Origin: Streptomyces longwoodensis
GTDB lineage: Bacteria; Actinomycetota; Actinomycetes; Streptomycetales; Streptomycetaceae
Direction: 5' to 3'
NCBI RefSeq assembly: GCF_001514125.1
Contig: NZ_KQ948564.1
Coordinates: forward strand, 1,408-65,407
Length of the DNA: 64,000 nt
Shown here one piece after another: positions 1-7,850 of this stretch. The notes beneath the pieces were generated by a model. That model saw only the letters and a program-made list of their open reading frames with translations. It did no database searches and was not told the origin of the DNA. Position 1 is the first letter of the stretch. The number at the start of each line of letters is the position of its first letter. Made by a program: the position numbers and the translations under genes.

Positions 1-2493
1 TTGAAGAAGGATGCCGGGAACGTCCGGGACACGGGCAAGGACGTCCACACCCAGTTCCAGGGGCTGTCCGCGTTCTACACGGCGCCCGAGGCCGAGCAGC
101 TGTTCGCCACCACCAAGCCGGTCCAGGACCGCGCCGACGACTTCGCCACCCACCTGGAGACCGTCTCCGGCGCGCTGTCGTCGTACGCCACCGAGATCCG
201 TCCCCTGGTGTCGAAGCTCAAGGAGCTCAAGACCAAGGCGCAGACGTTCGTCAACTCCGTGAAGGACGACGACGACTGGGAGTACGACGGCGACAAGGTC
301 GACGAGCACAACCAGTTGCGGGACGACATCACGGCGACGGTGGCGGCGTTCTGGGCGGCGGAGCGGACGTGTCACAACAAGATCACCGCGATCTGGAACG
401 GCACCCAGATGGTGGCCGGTGACGGTTCGGACCGTAAGGACCAGTACGGCTTCAACGCGGAGGATTTGAAGAACGCGAAGCTGCCCTGGGGTGACCCGGT
501 GGACGAGAAGCACCACTGGTACGAGGTGGGCCACTGGGTGAAGTCCTTCGTCTGGGACGGGCTGATCGTGGACGGGGTATGGGGCACGATCAAGGGCCTG
601 GGCACCCTGGTCGGCTTCGGCGGCTGGGACGCGATGGGCCAGGCCTGGAAGGGCCTCGCGCAACTCGCCACCGGTCTCGCCCTGGCGTCCATCCCCGGTG
701 TCGGTACGGCCTTTTGGCTGGTCCCCGACGACAAGTTGCCCTCCTGGATCCGTGATTCGCGCACCGCGATGAAGGAGACGGGCAAGGCGCTGGTGGCGTG
801 GGACGAGTGGGGCAAGAACCCCGGCCGGGCGGCGGGCGCCGTCACCTTCAACGTCCTGACGACGGTGTTCACGGGCGGCGCGGGCGGTGCCGCGGCGGGC
901 GCGGGCAAGGCCGGCGCGGTCGCCAAGGTCCTCTCCGTGGCGGGCAAGGCCGGCAAGGTCATCGACCCGATGACGTACATCGCCAAGGGCGCGGGCGCGG
1001 GCCTCTCGAAGATCGGCGACATCGCGAAGGGCCTCAAGGGCATCGGCAAGATCGAGGTCCCGACCCTCCCGGACGGTTCCGTCCACCTCCCCGACGGCCG
1101 GCTCCTGGAGCCGAACGGCAACCTCGTCTCGCCCGACGGCACCATCGACACGACGCCGGTCCCGCACGAGACGGCTCCGGCGTCGTACCAGACGCCCTCG
1201 GGCCTCCCCGAGCACTGGACCATCCAGACCCCCGACACCCCGGCCTACGCGGGCGTTCCGCACACGGCGGACAGTGGCGTGCACACCCCTGTCGCGCATA
1301 CGCCGTCCGACGGAATCCACGGCGGCGTACCGCACTCCACCGGGGGCGGTGGGACGTACACCGGCGGGGCGCCCGTGTCCCACGGCATCCAGGGCGGGAT
1401 CCCGCACAGCACGGGTGACGCGGTCTCGGCGGGCGCGCACTCCGGTACGACGCCGTCGGCCTGGTACCACGACACCCCGGCGGGCGGCGCGACCCACGAC
1501 GTCCCGACGACCACGCCGCACGAGACGCCGACGACCACCCCGCACACGGGCGGCCACACCCCCGACGCACCGCACACGCCGGGCCACGACGCCCCCAACG
1601 GCCACCCGCACGACGGCTCCCACGGCCCCGGCCACACGGACGACGCCGCCCACGCCGGGGACGACCACGCCCACGCCGGCGACCACGCGGGCACGTGGGA
1701 CCACGTGGACGTCGGGGACGGCGCCGCGGACGCCGGCGCCCACCACGGCACCGACGTGCCCGTCACCCCGGGCCACCCGGACGTGGACGTCCCGGGGCAC
1801 CCCGGGGTCATGGAGCCGTTCGAGTACAAGCCGCTCGTGTCCGCGGACGACTTCAATGCACTTACGGACGCCGAAAAGCACGCAGTCGCCCAAGCCGAGC
1901 TGGCACACGGCACGAATCCTGCGCCCAGTGTCAGTAATGAAGCAGGACTGAATTACGGCAACGCGTATTGGAACGACTTCCTGGACGACTTGTCCCCCGA
2001 GTCTCGGGACGCGCTCAGGACGTACAGCGGCAATGAGTACGGGCTCATCAACAACCACCTTCGCATCAACAGCCCGCTGAGCGACACGCTCAAGCACACC
2101 ATCGCTGAGATGGACCGCGTGATGGGCACCCGTCCAGTGCCCGAGGACTTGATGGTGGTGCGTGGCACCGCGGTCGATCACATCCAGGTCGACGGGCTGC
2201 CGATCGACAGTCCCATCGACATGCTCGGCGAAACCTTCGACGACAAGGCCTTCACTTCGACGGCACTGGGCAAGACGCCGCCGCCCCCGTTCGACGGGAA
2301 GCCCGTGTGGATGCACCTCCGAGTGCCGAAAGACACTCCCGCTCTCTGGATCGACCACCTTTCTGAGTATCCCGGCGAACGCGAGTTGCTGCTTGCCCGC
2401 GGTTCCGAGTACAAGGTGACGCGCGTGTTCTACGACGAGACGCAAGGCAAGTGGCACATCTATGGCGAGGTGCTGCCGCGGCCGAAGCCCTAG
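1..2493 (+). CDS. T7SS-type polymorphic toxin with C-terminal ADP-ribosyltransferase domain, probably 5'-partial
   Basis: The reading frame is open from base 1 and its first codon is TTG, so the true start is probably upstream. Residues 1-150 look like a helical WXG100-type export domain. Residues 170-350 hold Ala/Gly-rich hydrophobic segments of pre-toxin type. Residues 420-600 are a Pro/Thr/His/Gly/Asp linker with repeats such as TPHTGGHTPDAPHTPGHD. Residues 610-830 form the toxic tip, with the R-S-E ADP-ribosyltransferase signature: VVRG with Arg721, TST at 752-754, and the catalytic pair E793-R-E795 in PGEREL. Enzymes of this family move ADP-ribose from NAD onto a target, here unknown. 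Third-position GC drops visibly from about base 1855, as expected for a swapped toxin tip. The small gene 46 bp downstream is the likely immunity gene, and the T7SS core lies in the same run of genes. The domain call is strong; export by T7SS is inferred from context. Confidence 0.82.
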   Translation: MKKDAGNVRDTGKDVHTQFQGLSAFYTAPEAEQLFATTKPVQDRADDFATHLETVSGALSSYATEIRPLVSKLKELKTKAQTFVNSVKDDDDWEYDGDKVDEHNQLRDDITATVAAFWAAERTCHNKITAIWNGTQMVAGDGSDRKDQYGFNAEDLKNAKLPWGDPVDEKHHWYEVGHWVKSFVWDGLIVDGVWGTIKGLGTLVGFGGWDAMGQAWKGLAQLATGLALASIPGVGTAFWLVPDDKLPSWIRDSRTAMKETGKALVAWDEWGKNPGRAAGAVTFNVLTTVFTGGAGGAAAGAGKAGAVAKVLSVAGKAGKVIDPMTYIAKGAGAGLSKIGDIAKGLKGIGKIEVPTLPDGSVHLPDGRLLEPNGNLVSPDGTIDTTPVPHETAPASYQTPSGLPEHWTIQTPDTPAYAGVPHTADSGVHTPVAHTPSDGIHGGVPHSTGGGGTYTGGAPVSHGIQGGIPHSTGDAVSAGAHSGTTPSAWYHDTPAGGATHDVPTTTPHETPTTTPHTGGHTPDAPHTPGHDAPNGHPHDGSHGPGHTDDAAHAGDDHAHAGDHAGTWDHVDVGDGAADAGAHHGTDVPVTPGHPDVDVPGHPGVMEPFEYKPLVSADDFNALTDAEKHAVAQAELAHGTNPAPSVSNEAGLNYGNAYWNDFLDDLSPESRDALRTYSGNEYGLINNHLRINSPLSDTLKHTIAEMDRVMGTRPVPEDLMVVRGTAVDHIQVDGLPIDSPIDMLGETFDDKAFTSTALGKTPPPPFDGKPVWMHLRVPKDTPALWIDHLSEYPGERELLLARGSEYKVTRVFYDETQGKWHIYGEVLPRPKP

Positions 2494-2539
2494 CATCAGC
2501 TGCGTTGAGAGCCGAGCCAGTCAAGGAAGTCTTTGATAC

Positions 2540-2944
2540 ATGAGCAGCAGTGAACGACCGATCAATCCCCGCTTCGCCGAGGACGTGCATTTCAATCAGG
2601 TGGGGTCGGGGCCGTCGCGGTACAAGAGGCGGACCGACAAGCCGGTGCGGTACCTCACGGTGGTGGACAAGGAGAGCGGCGCCGTTCTCGGCTACGTATG
2701 GGCGTGCGACGAGGACGACGCCGCCGCATGGGTTTCCCGCAGCGACGCCGGGGGCCGGGGCCTCGCCGAGGGGGGGCACTGGCACACCCGGCTGCAGGAT
2801 GCCAAGGGACGGGGCATTCCGCCGTCTCAGGCGCTCGCGGAGCTGTCGTCCTCGGAGAGCAACCGGGGGCGCGTCCTGCCCGGCTCGCTCGCCGACGCCC
2901 CGAACTCTGACGCGGTCAAGGCCTTGGCCGCGAGCGACTCCTGA
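2540..2944 (+). CDS. small cytosolic protein, candidate immunity protein for the upstream ADP-ribosyltransferase
   Basis: The 134-aa product starts at ATG 2540 with AAGGAAG about ten bases upstream. It has no signal peptide or membrane segment and is polar and charged. I do not recognise a family. It starts 46 bp after the toxin stop and reads the same way, which is the usual position of an immunity gene in polymorphic toxin systems. Its body (VRYLTVVDKESGAVLGYVWA, then an alternating acidic stretch) could be a compact alpha/beta domain that covers the toxin active site. The role is inferred only from position and size. It could also be an unrelated conserved hypothetical protein. Confidence 0.6.
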   Translation: MSSSERPINPRFAEDVHFNQVGSGPSRYKRRTDKPVRYLTVVDKESGAVLGYVWACDEDDAAAWVSRSDAGGRGLAEGGHWHTRLQDAKGRGIPPSQALAELSSSESNRGRVLPGSLADAPNSDAVKALAASDS

Positions 2945-3070
2945 CCCCGCCCGGTCGCGGCGCCCCCGGCGGGGCAACCCCTCTGCCGGACAACCCGGTT
3001 GACGTCCCCCGGGTCCCCCACGATATGCATGACCGTCCGGAAGACGTCATCCACGGAGAGTCACTCACCC

Positions 3071-3751
3071 ATGGCCACCCCGCCCCAGGGCAACCCGTAC
3101 GCCACCGCCCCCCAGGCCGGCGGTCCCCACCCGTATGCCCAGCCGGGCGGTCACCCCCAGGCGCCCGCCGTCCCGCCGCAGCAGCCGACCGGCAACCCGT
3201 TCGCCCGGCCAGGCACCTTCGGGCCACCCCAGGCCCACCCCGGTCAGCCCTACGGGCACCCCGGCACCCCCTACGCCCCCGCACCACCCCACGCCTACCC
3301 CGGTCAGCCCTCTCCCCATCCCGGCTACCAAGCCCACCCCGCCCACCCCCAACCCCTCACCCCCGCGTGCAGGTTCTGTGGAGGTTCCCCCGCCGTCCCC
3401 GTCACCTTCCGGGCCCACCGTGGGCTGTTGGTCGTCATGACCTTCCGGAAGCTGGACGGGCCGATGTGCGGGACGTGCGGCGTGGCCGTGTACCGGGCGC
3501 TCACCACGGAGACCCTCTGGCAGGGCTGGTGGAGTCCCGTCTCGCTGTTCGTGTTCACCCCGTTCACGCTGATCCACAACCTCGTGGTCTCGCGCAAGGT
3601 GAAGAAGCTCCAGCCCCCGGCGCCGGGGCAGCACGGGCGGCAGGTCGACCCGGGCGTTCCCGTGCACCGCAGGCCCCTCGCCTACGTCGGCCTGGTCCCG
3701 GTCCTGTGGCTCCTGTTCATGATCGTCTCCGGGCTGACGCAGAACCCCTGA
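3071..3751 (+). CDS. Pro-rich, zinc-ribbon, two-pass membrane protein of the T7SS locus
   Basis: ATG 3071 was chosen because GGAGAG precedes it by ten bases and the Pro/Gly/His-rich tail begins there; the frame is open further upstream but without a ribosome site. The 226-aa product has an N-terminal 95-residue low-complexity arm (PYAQPGG, PYGHPGTPY). A cysteine pair CRFC is followed by a second pair CGTC, compatible with a zinc ribbon. Two hydrophobic segments follow, around WSPVSLFVFTPFTLIHNLVV and near the C-terminus (VGLVPVLWLLFMIVSGL). Similar arm-plus-ribbon membrane proteins are common in streptomycetes and have no assigned function. Its place between the toxin pair and eccD suggests, but does not prove, a link with secretion. 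Confidence 0.7.
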   Translation: MATPPQGNPYATAPQAGGPHPYAQPGGHPQAPAVPPQQPTGNPFARPGTFGPPQAHPGQPYGHPGTPYAPAPPHAYPGQPSPHPGYQAHPAHPQPLTPACRFCGGSPAVPVTFRAHRGLLVVMTFRKLDGPMCGTCGVAVYRALTTETLWQGWWSPVSLFVFTPFTLIHNLVVSRKVKKLQPPAPGQHGRQVDPGVPVHRRPLAYVGLVPVLWLLFMIVSGLTQNP

Positions 3752-3931
3752 CCGACGGACCAGCCGACGACACCCACGGCATCCATGGCATCCACGGCAC
3801 CCACGCCTCCACCCCCCGATCCGCACCCCCGGGTGTACTCCCCGCCCTCCCGTGCCTTATGTTGCACGGGCAAAGTAAGGGGGAGCTTGCATGCCGCAGT
3901 ACGGGCACGGGCACGATGGAAGGCGCGCGTC

Positions 3932-4381
3932 GTGAGCCTGGGTCTCGCCGAGGTCGAGGCCCTCGCGCGCGCCGCGCACGCCGGGCAGACGGACAAGGCG
4001 GGCCGGCCGTACGCCGAGCACCTGCGCGCCGTCGCCGAGGGCGTCCGCGCCCGGGGCGGCGATGACGAACTCGTCGCCGCGGCCTGGCTGCACGACGCCG
4101 TGGAGGACGGCGCGCTGAGCGAGGACTGGCTGCGCACGGCCGACCTGGACCGGCGTACCAAGGACGTCGTCCGCGCGGTGACCAAGCGGCCCGGCGAGGC
4201 ACCACAGGAGTACGCGCGGCGGATCCTCGCCACCCCGGGCGCCCGGTTGGTCAAGGCGGCGGACCTCGCGCACAACGCCGACCCGGACCGGCTCGCCGTC
4301 CTCGACGAGGCCACCGCGCGGCGCCTGGAGCGGAAGTACAGCGCCATGAGGCAGTACTTGGGCCTCACCCCGGACGACTGA
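3932..4381 (+). CDS. HD-domain phosphohydrolase (RelA/SpoT hydrolase-like)
   Basis: GTG 3932 gives a 149-aa protein beginning VSLGLAEVEALARAAH; GGAAGG lies about nine bases upstream. The metal-binding HD-fold residues are visible: H30 in YAEHL, H54-D55 and the following E58-D59 in WLHDAVED, and D111 in KAADLAHN. The paired HD and ED boxes and the AHAGQTDKAGRPY opening resemble the hydrolase half of RelA/SpoT proteins and the small Mesh1-type hydrolases. The substrate could therefore be (p)ppGpp or another nucleotide; no synthetase domain is present. It sits in a T7SS gene run, but a functional link is not shown. The HD-hydrolase call is firm and the substrate is open. Confidence 0.8.
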   Translation: MSLGLAEVEALARAAHAGQTDKAGRPYAEHLRAVAEGVRARGGDDELVAAAWLHDAVEDGALSEDWLRTADLDRRTKDVVRAVTKRPGEAPQEYARRILATPGARLVKAADLAHNADPDRLAVLDEATARRLERKYSAMRQYLGLTPDD

Positions 4382-4476
4382 CCGGCACCGACCGACCGGA
4401 CCGGCACGCCAGGACCACACCGGCGGACCACACCGGCGGACGACACCAGACGACACCAGCACGGGACGACGACTGA

Positions 4477-4812
4477 ATGGCACGGGACTACGACAGCCAA
4501 CTGCTCGAGTCGGTCGCGGTACGCCGGCGGCGGATGCGCGACGCGCTGCTGTTCGGCACCCAGCGCGGCCGCCGCACGCTGGACGAGCGGCTCGGCAAGG
4601 TGTTCGCGGGCATCGCGATCGCGGCCGTGCTGTGCGCCGGCTGCGTCGGCTGGTCCTTCCTCCAGGCCACCCTGGCCAAGCAGAAGGCCGAGCAGGACAA
4701 GCAGCGGCAGCAGCAGGAGCAGTTGTACAACCCCTCCGGCAGCAGCCCCTCGGGCACTCCGTCGGGCGGCCCGTCCGGCAGCGCCTCCGGCGCGAGTGGG
4801 GAGAAGCGGTGA
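4477..4812 (+). CDS. single-pass membrane protein upstream of eccD
   Basis: The 111-aa product has a basic N-terminus (residues 1-42, VRRRRMRDALLFG, RGRR), one membrane segment (about 44-63, VFAGIAIAAVLCAGCVGWSF) and a charged Gln/Lys helix (KQKAEQDKQRQQQEQ). It ends in a Ser/Gly/Pro tail made of SGxPSG units. The positive-inside rule places the N-terminus in the cytoplasm and the tail outside. It lies just upstream of eccD and reads the same way, so it is probably an accessory of the secretion apparatus. No catalytic motif is visible. It might play the part of a small EccB-like or EccE-like component, but no homology can be claimed from the sequence alone. Confidence 0.75.
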   Translation: MARDYDSQLLESVAVRRRRMRDALLFGTQRGRRTLDERLGKVFAGIAIAAVLCAGCVGWSFLQATLAKQKAEQDKQRQQQEQLYNPSGSSPSGTPSGGPSGSASGASGEKR

Positions 4813-4888
4813 AGACGACCGACAGGGGTGACGGGACCCCCTCGAACGGGGCCCGTGGCCGAAATGACGCGATGATAGGTTCCGGTGA

Positions 4889-6244
4889 GTGGTGAGCACT
4901 GCAACGACGTCTCGGACCCAGCTGAGCCGAGTCACCCTGATCGGTGAACGGCGGCGCGCCGACCTCGTCCTGCCGTCGGACACGCCGATCGGTCAACTGC
5001 TGCCCGACATACTGCGGTTGCTCGACGACCGGGTCGCCACGCGGCCCACCACCCGGCAACTGGTCACCTCCGACGGCTCGGTGCTGCCGAACGACGCCAC
5101 GCTGTCCTCGGCCGAGGTCGCCGACGGCGCCGTCCTCCAGCTCGTGCGGGCGCACGCCGCGCCCCCCGCGCCGGTCGTGCACGACGTCACCGACCAGGTC
5201 GCCGACGACCTCGACCTGCGTGCCTGGCGCTGGCGTCCGGCCGCGCGCCGGGTCAGCGCCGGGGTCGCCACCGTCGTGTTCGCCGTGTCCGCGGCGGTGC
5301 TGGCGCGGCACGAGTTCGCGTTGGAGTCCGTCACCACCGCGCTGCTGGCGGCCACCGTGGTCTTCCTGCTGGCCGGTGCCGTCGTGGCGAAGGTCGGCGA
5401 GGGCAATCTGGGGCTCGCCACCGCGCTGCTGTTCGCCGCCGGCGGGCTCGGCCTGCTCGCCGCGTGGACCGCCGCCGACGCCTACGACTGGTCCGGCGAA
5501 GCCCGGCTGGCCGGCGTCGTCGGCGCGCTGGTGCTCACGCTGGTCGCGCTCGCCTACTTCTCACCGCTCGGCCGCGGCGGGCTGATCGGCGCCGTCGCCG
5601 CCGTCGCCGTCGCGCTCGTCTGGGAGGCCGTCGCCGCGCTGCAGGACCGCCCGGACCGGCTCGGTGCCGTGATGGCCGTGTTCTCCGTGGTGCTGCTCGG
5701 CCTGCTGCCGCGGCTCGCGCTGATGGCCTCCGGGCTCACCGGTCTCGACGACCGGCGGTCCTCGGGCGTCTCCGTCAGCCGCCACCAGGTCTCCAACGCG
5801 CTCGCCGCCACGCACCGCGGGCTCGCCCTGGCCACCGTGGTCGCGGCCGCCTCGGCCGCCGGCGGCGGCTGGCTGCTGACGACCGCCGACGAGCCGAGCG
5901 TGTGGACGGTGGTCCTCGCCTCGCTCACCGCCGTGGTGCTGCTGTCGCGGGCCCGCGCGTTCCCGCTGGTCGCGGAGGTCGTGGCGCTGTTCGGCGCGGC
6001 GGCCGTGCTCGTCGTGCGCCTCGCGGTGCTGTGGCTGGACCACTCCGGCGGGGCCGGTGCGCTGGCGCTGCTGGCGGCGGCCGCGGTGCTGCCGCTGCTG
6101 GTCCTCGCGATCGAACCGCCCGAGCACGTGCGGGTACGGCTGCGCAGGCTCGCCGATCTCATCGAGTCCTTCGGCGTGATCGGGCTGTTCCCGCTGGCCG
6201 TCGGTGTGTTCGGCATCTACGGGCAGTTGCTCGACAAGTTCTGA
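4889..6244 (+). CDS. eccD: type VII secretion integral membrane protein EccD
   Basis: Residues about 10-90 form a ubiquitin-like (YukD-type) domain (VTLIGERRRADLVLPSDTPI ending in DGAVLQLVRA). About eleven hydrophobic helices fill residues 125-445. This domain order and the length of about 450 aa define EccD, the polytopic subunit that forms the inner-membrane channel of ESX/T7SS machines. Two in-frame GTG codons (4889 and 4892) are possible starts; 4889 is nine bases after AGG. The ORF ends 60 bp before the MinD-like gene and is followed by eccC, so the core genes are probably cotranscribed. Confidence 0.86.
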   Translation: MVSTATTSRTQLSRVTLIGERRRADLVLPSDTPIGQLLPDILRLLDDRVATRPTTRQLVTSDGSVLPNDATLSSAEVADGAVLQLVRAHAAPPAPVVHDVTDQVADDLDLRAWRWRPAARRVSAGVATVVFAVSAAVLARHEFALESVTTALLAATVVFLLAGAVVAKVGEGNLGLATALLFAAGGLGLLAAWTAADAYDWSGEARLAGVVGALVLTLVALAYFSPLGRGGLIGAVAAVAVALVWEAVAALQDRPDRLGAVMAVFSVVLLGLLPRLALMASGLTGLDDRRSSGVSVSRHQVSNALAATHRGLALATVVAAASAAGGGWLLTTADEPSVWTVVLASLTAVVLLSRARAFPLVAEVVALFGAAAVLVVRLAVLWLDHSGGAGALALLAAAAVLPLLVLAIEPPEHVRVRLRRLADLIESFGVIGLFPLAVGVFGIYGQLLDKF

Positions 6245-6304
6245 GTTCCGAGGGACGACGCGGCGGTGCTCCGGGGGAGGCCGACGCAAGGGGAGAAGGG
6301 CGAC

Positions 6305-7816
6305 ATGCCGAGCGGTGAGAACTGGCAGAACGACGTGCTGCGCGACCTGAGGGCCGGCGCGGCCCCCCAGCAGGCCGCGTCACAGCAGCCCGCGGGCCAG
6401 CAGCCCCCGTCGCAGCACGCTGCCCCGGAGCAGCACGCTGCCGCGCAGCAGCCCGCCCCCGACGGGGGCGCCCCCGCACCCCGGCCCTCGGCCCACCCCG
6501 GCGTGCCCGCGCAGAACGCCCCGGGCCCGGGCCGTCCCGACCCGTCCCCGCAGGCCGGCCCCGGCTACGGCTACCCCCAGCAGCAGCCGTCGTACGGCTA
6601 CCCGCAGCAGCCCGCCCCCGCCTACGGCTACCCGCAGCAGCCGTACGGCGAGCAGGGCGCGCCCGCCGCGTCGTACCCCCAGCAGCCGTACGGTGACCAG
6701 GGCGCCGCCGCCCCGGGCCACCAGCAGCCCTACGGCGACCAGGGCCCCGTACCCGCCGCCCCCTACGCCCAGCAGCAGCCCCACCCCGGACACCAGGCCC
6801 CGCAGCCGGACCGGCACGCCGCCCCGGCCCCGCAGCCGCCCGCACAGCCGCAGCCCCCCGCCCGGGGCGCCGGTGCCGCCGCGCGCCGGGGCTCCGTGCC
6901 CGACACCCGCCCCGTCCTGGACAAGCGGCTGTCCGCCGCCGCCCTCAAGCCGCGCCGAGGCGAGCCGTTCGCCGCCCGGGCGCTGCGCGCGGTGCGCCGT
7001 ACCGTGTCGTCGTCCGCCGCGCGCGAGGTCGCCGGGGCCACCGCGACCGCCGAGGTGCTGCAGCGGCCCGTCACCACCGGGCGGCAGATCGCGGTCACCT
7101 CCATCCGCGGCGGCTCCGGCAAGACCACCGTCGCCGCGCTGCTCGGCGCCACCTACGCGCACTACCGGCAGGACCCGGTGCTGATCGTCGAGGCCGACCC
7201 GGCGCTCGGCTCGCTGCCGGTGCGGCTCGGCGCGGAGAGCCTGCGCTGGACCACCGGTGACCTCGCCGCCCTCGTCGAACCGCAGATGTCGCTGCTGGAC
7301 ATCACCGGCTACCTCGTCCAACTCCCCGAGAACGCCTGGCTGTTGCCGGGCAGCCAGGGGCAGGTGGGCGCGATGCTCGACACCCGCGGCTACGAGCGGG
7401 TGATGGTGTCGCTGCGCCGCTACTTCGGCGTGACCGTCGTCGACTGCGAGACGCTGCCCGCCGAGGTGGCCCGTACCGCGCTGTCCGCCGCGCAGGCCCG
7501 GGTGCTCACCGTGCCCGCCACCCTGGAGGGCATCGCCAGCACCCGCTCGGTGCTGGAGTGGATGCGCGGCCTGCCCCGGGACATCACCACCTCGACCGTC
7601 GTCGTCCTCACCGAGACCGTCCCGCACCGCGGGCTCGACCTGGACAAGGCCGCCGAGCAGCTCAAGGCGACCGGGGCGAGCGTGCTGACCCTGCCCTACG
7701 ACCGGCACCTCGCGGCCGGCGGCGCCATCCGCACCGACCTGCTCGCCCGCGCCACCCGGCAGGCCGTGACCCGGCTCGCCGCGGACGTCTTCGAACTGTC
7801 CCAGAAGCGCCGTTGA
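6305..7816 (+). CDS. MinD/ParA-like ATPase with Pro/Gln-rich arm, T7SS-associated
   Basis: ATG 6305 follows GGGGAGAAGGG closely and begins the 503-aa product MPSGENWQNDVLRDLR. Residues 20-200 are a Pro/Gln/Ala arm with YGYPQQP and QPYGDQG repeats. Residues 260-500 form a SIMIBI-class ATPase with a deviant Walker A (IRGGSGKTT, Lys273), a VEADP switch and VVDCETLP. The first lysine of the classic KGGxGKTT is Arg here. Family members with proline-rich arms (EspI-like) occur in mycobacterial ESX loci and are thought to tune secretion to energy state. Here the gene lies between eccD and eccC, which supports a T7SS regulatory or substrate-targeting role. Cargo and partner are unknown. Confidence 0.8.
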   Translation: MPSGENWQNDVLRDLRAGAAPQQAASQQPAGQQPPSQHAAPEQHAAAQQPAPDGGAPAPRPSAHPGVPAQNAPGPGRPDPSPQAGPGYGYPQQQPSYGYPQQPAPAYGYPQQPYGEQGAPAASYPQQPYGDQGAAAPGHQQPYGDQGPVPAAPYAQQQPHPGHQAPQPDRHAAPAPQPPAQPQPPARGAGAAARRGSVPDTRPVLDKRLSAAALKPRRGEPFAARALRAVRRTVSSSAAREVAGATATAEVLQRPVTTGRQIAVTSIRGGSGKTTVAALLGATYAHYRQDPVLIVEADPALGSLPVRLGAESLRWTTGDLAALVEPQMSLLDITGYLVQLPENAWLLPGSQGQVGAMLDTRGYERVMVSLRRYFGVTVVDCETLPAEVARTALSAAQARVLTVPATLEGIASTRSVLEWMRGLPRDITTSTVVVLTETVPHRGLDLDKAAEQLKATGASVLTLPYDRHLAAGGAIRTDLLARATRQAVTRLAADVFELSQKRR

Positions 7817-7850
7817 GCCCCCTCCGAGGGACCCCACAGAGGCCACGACG

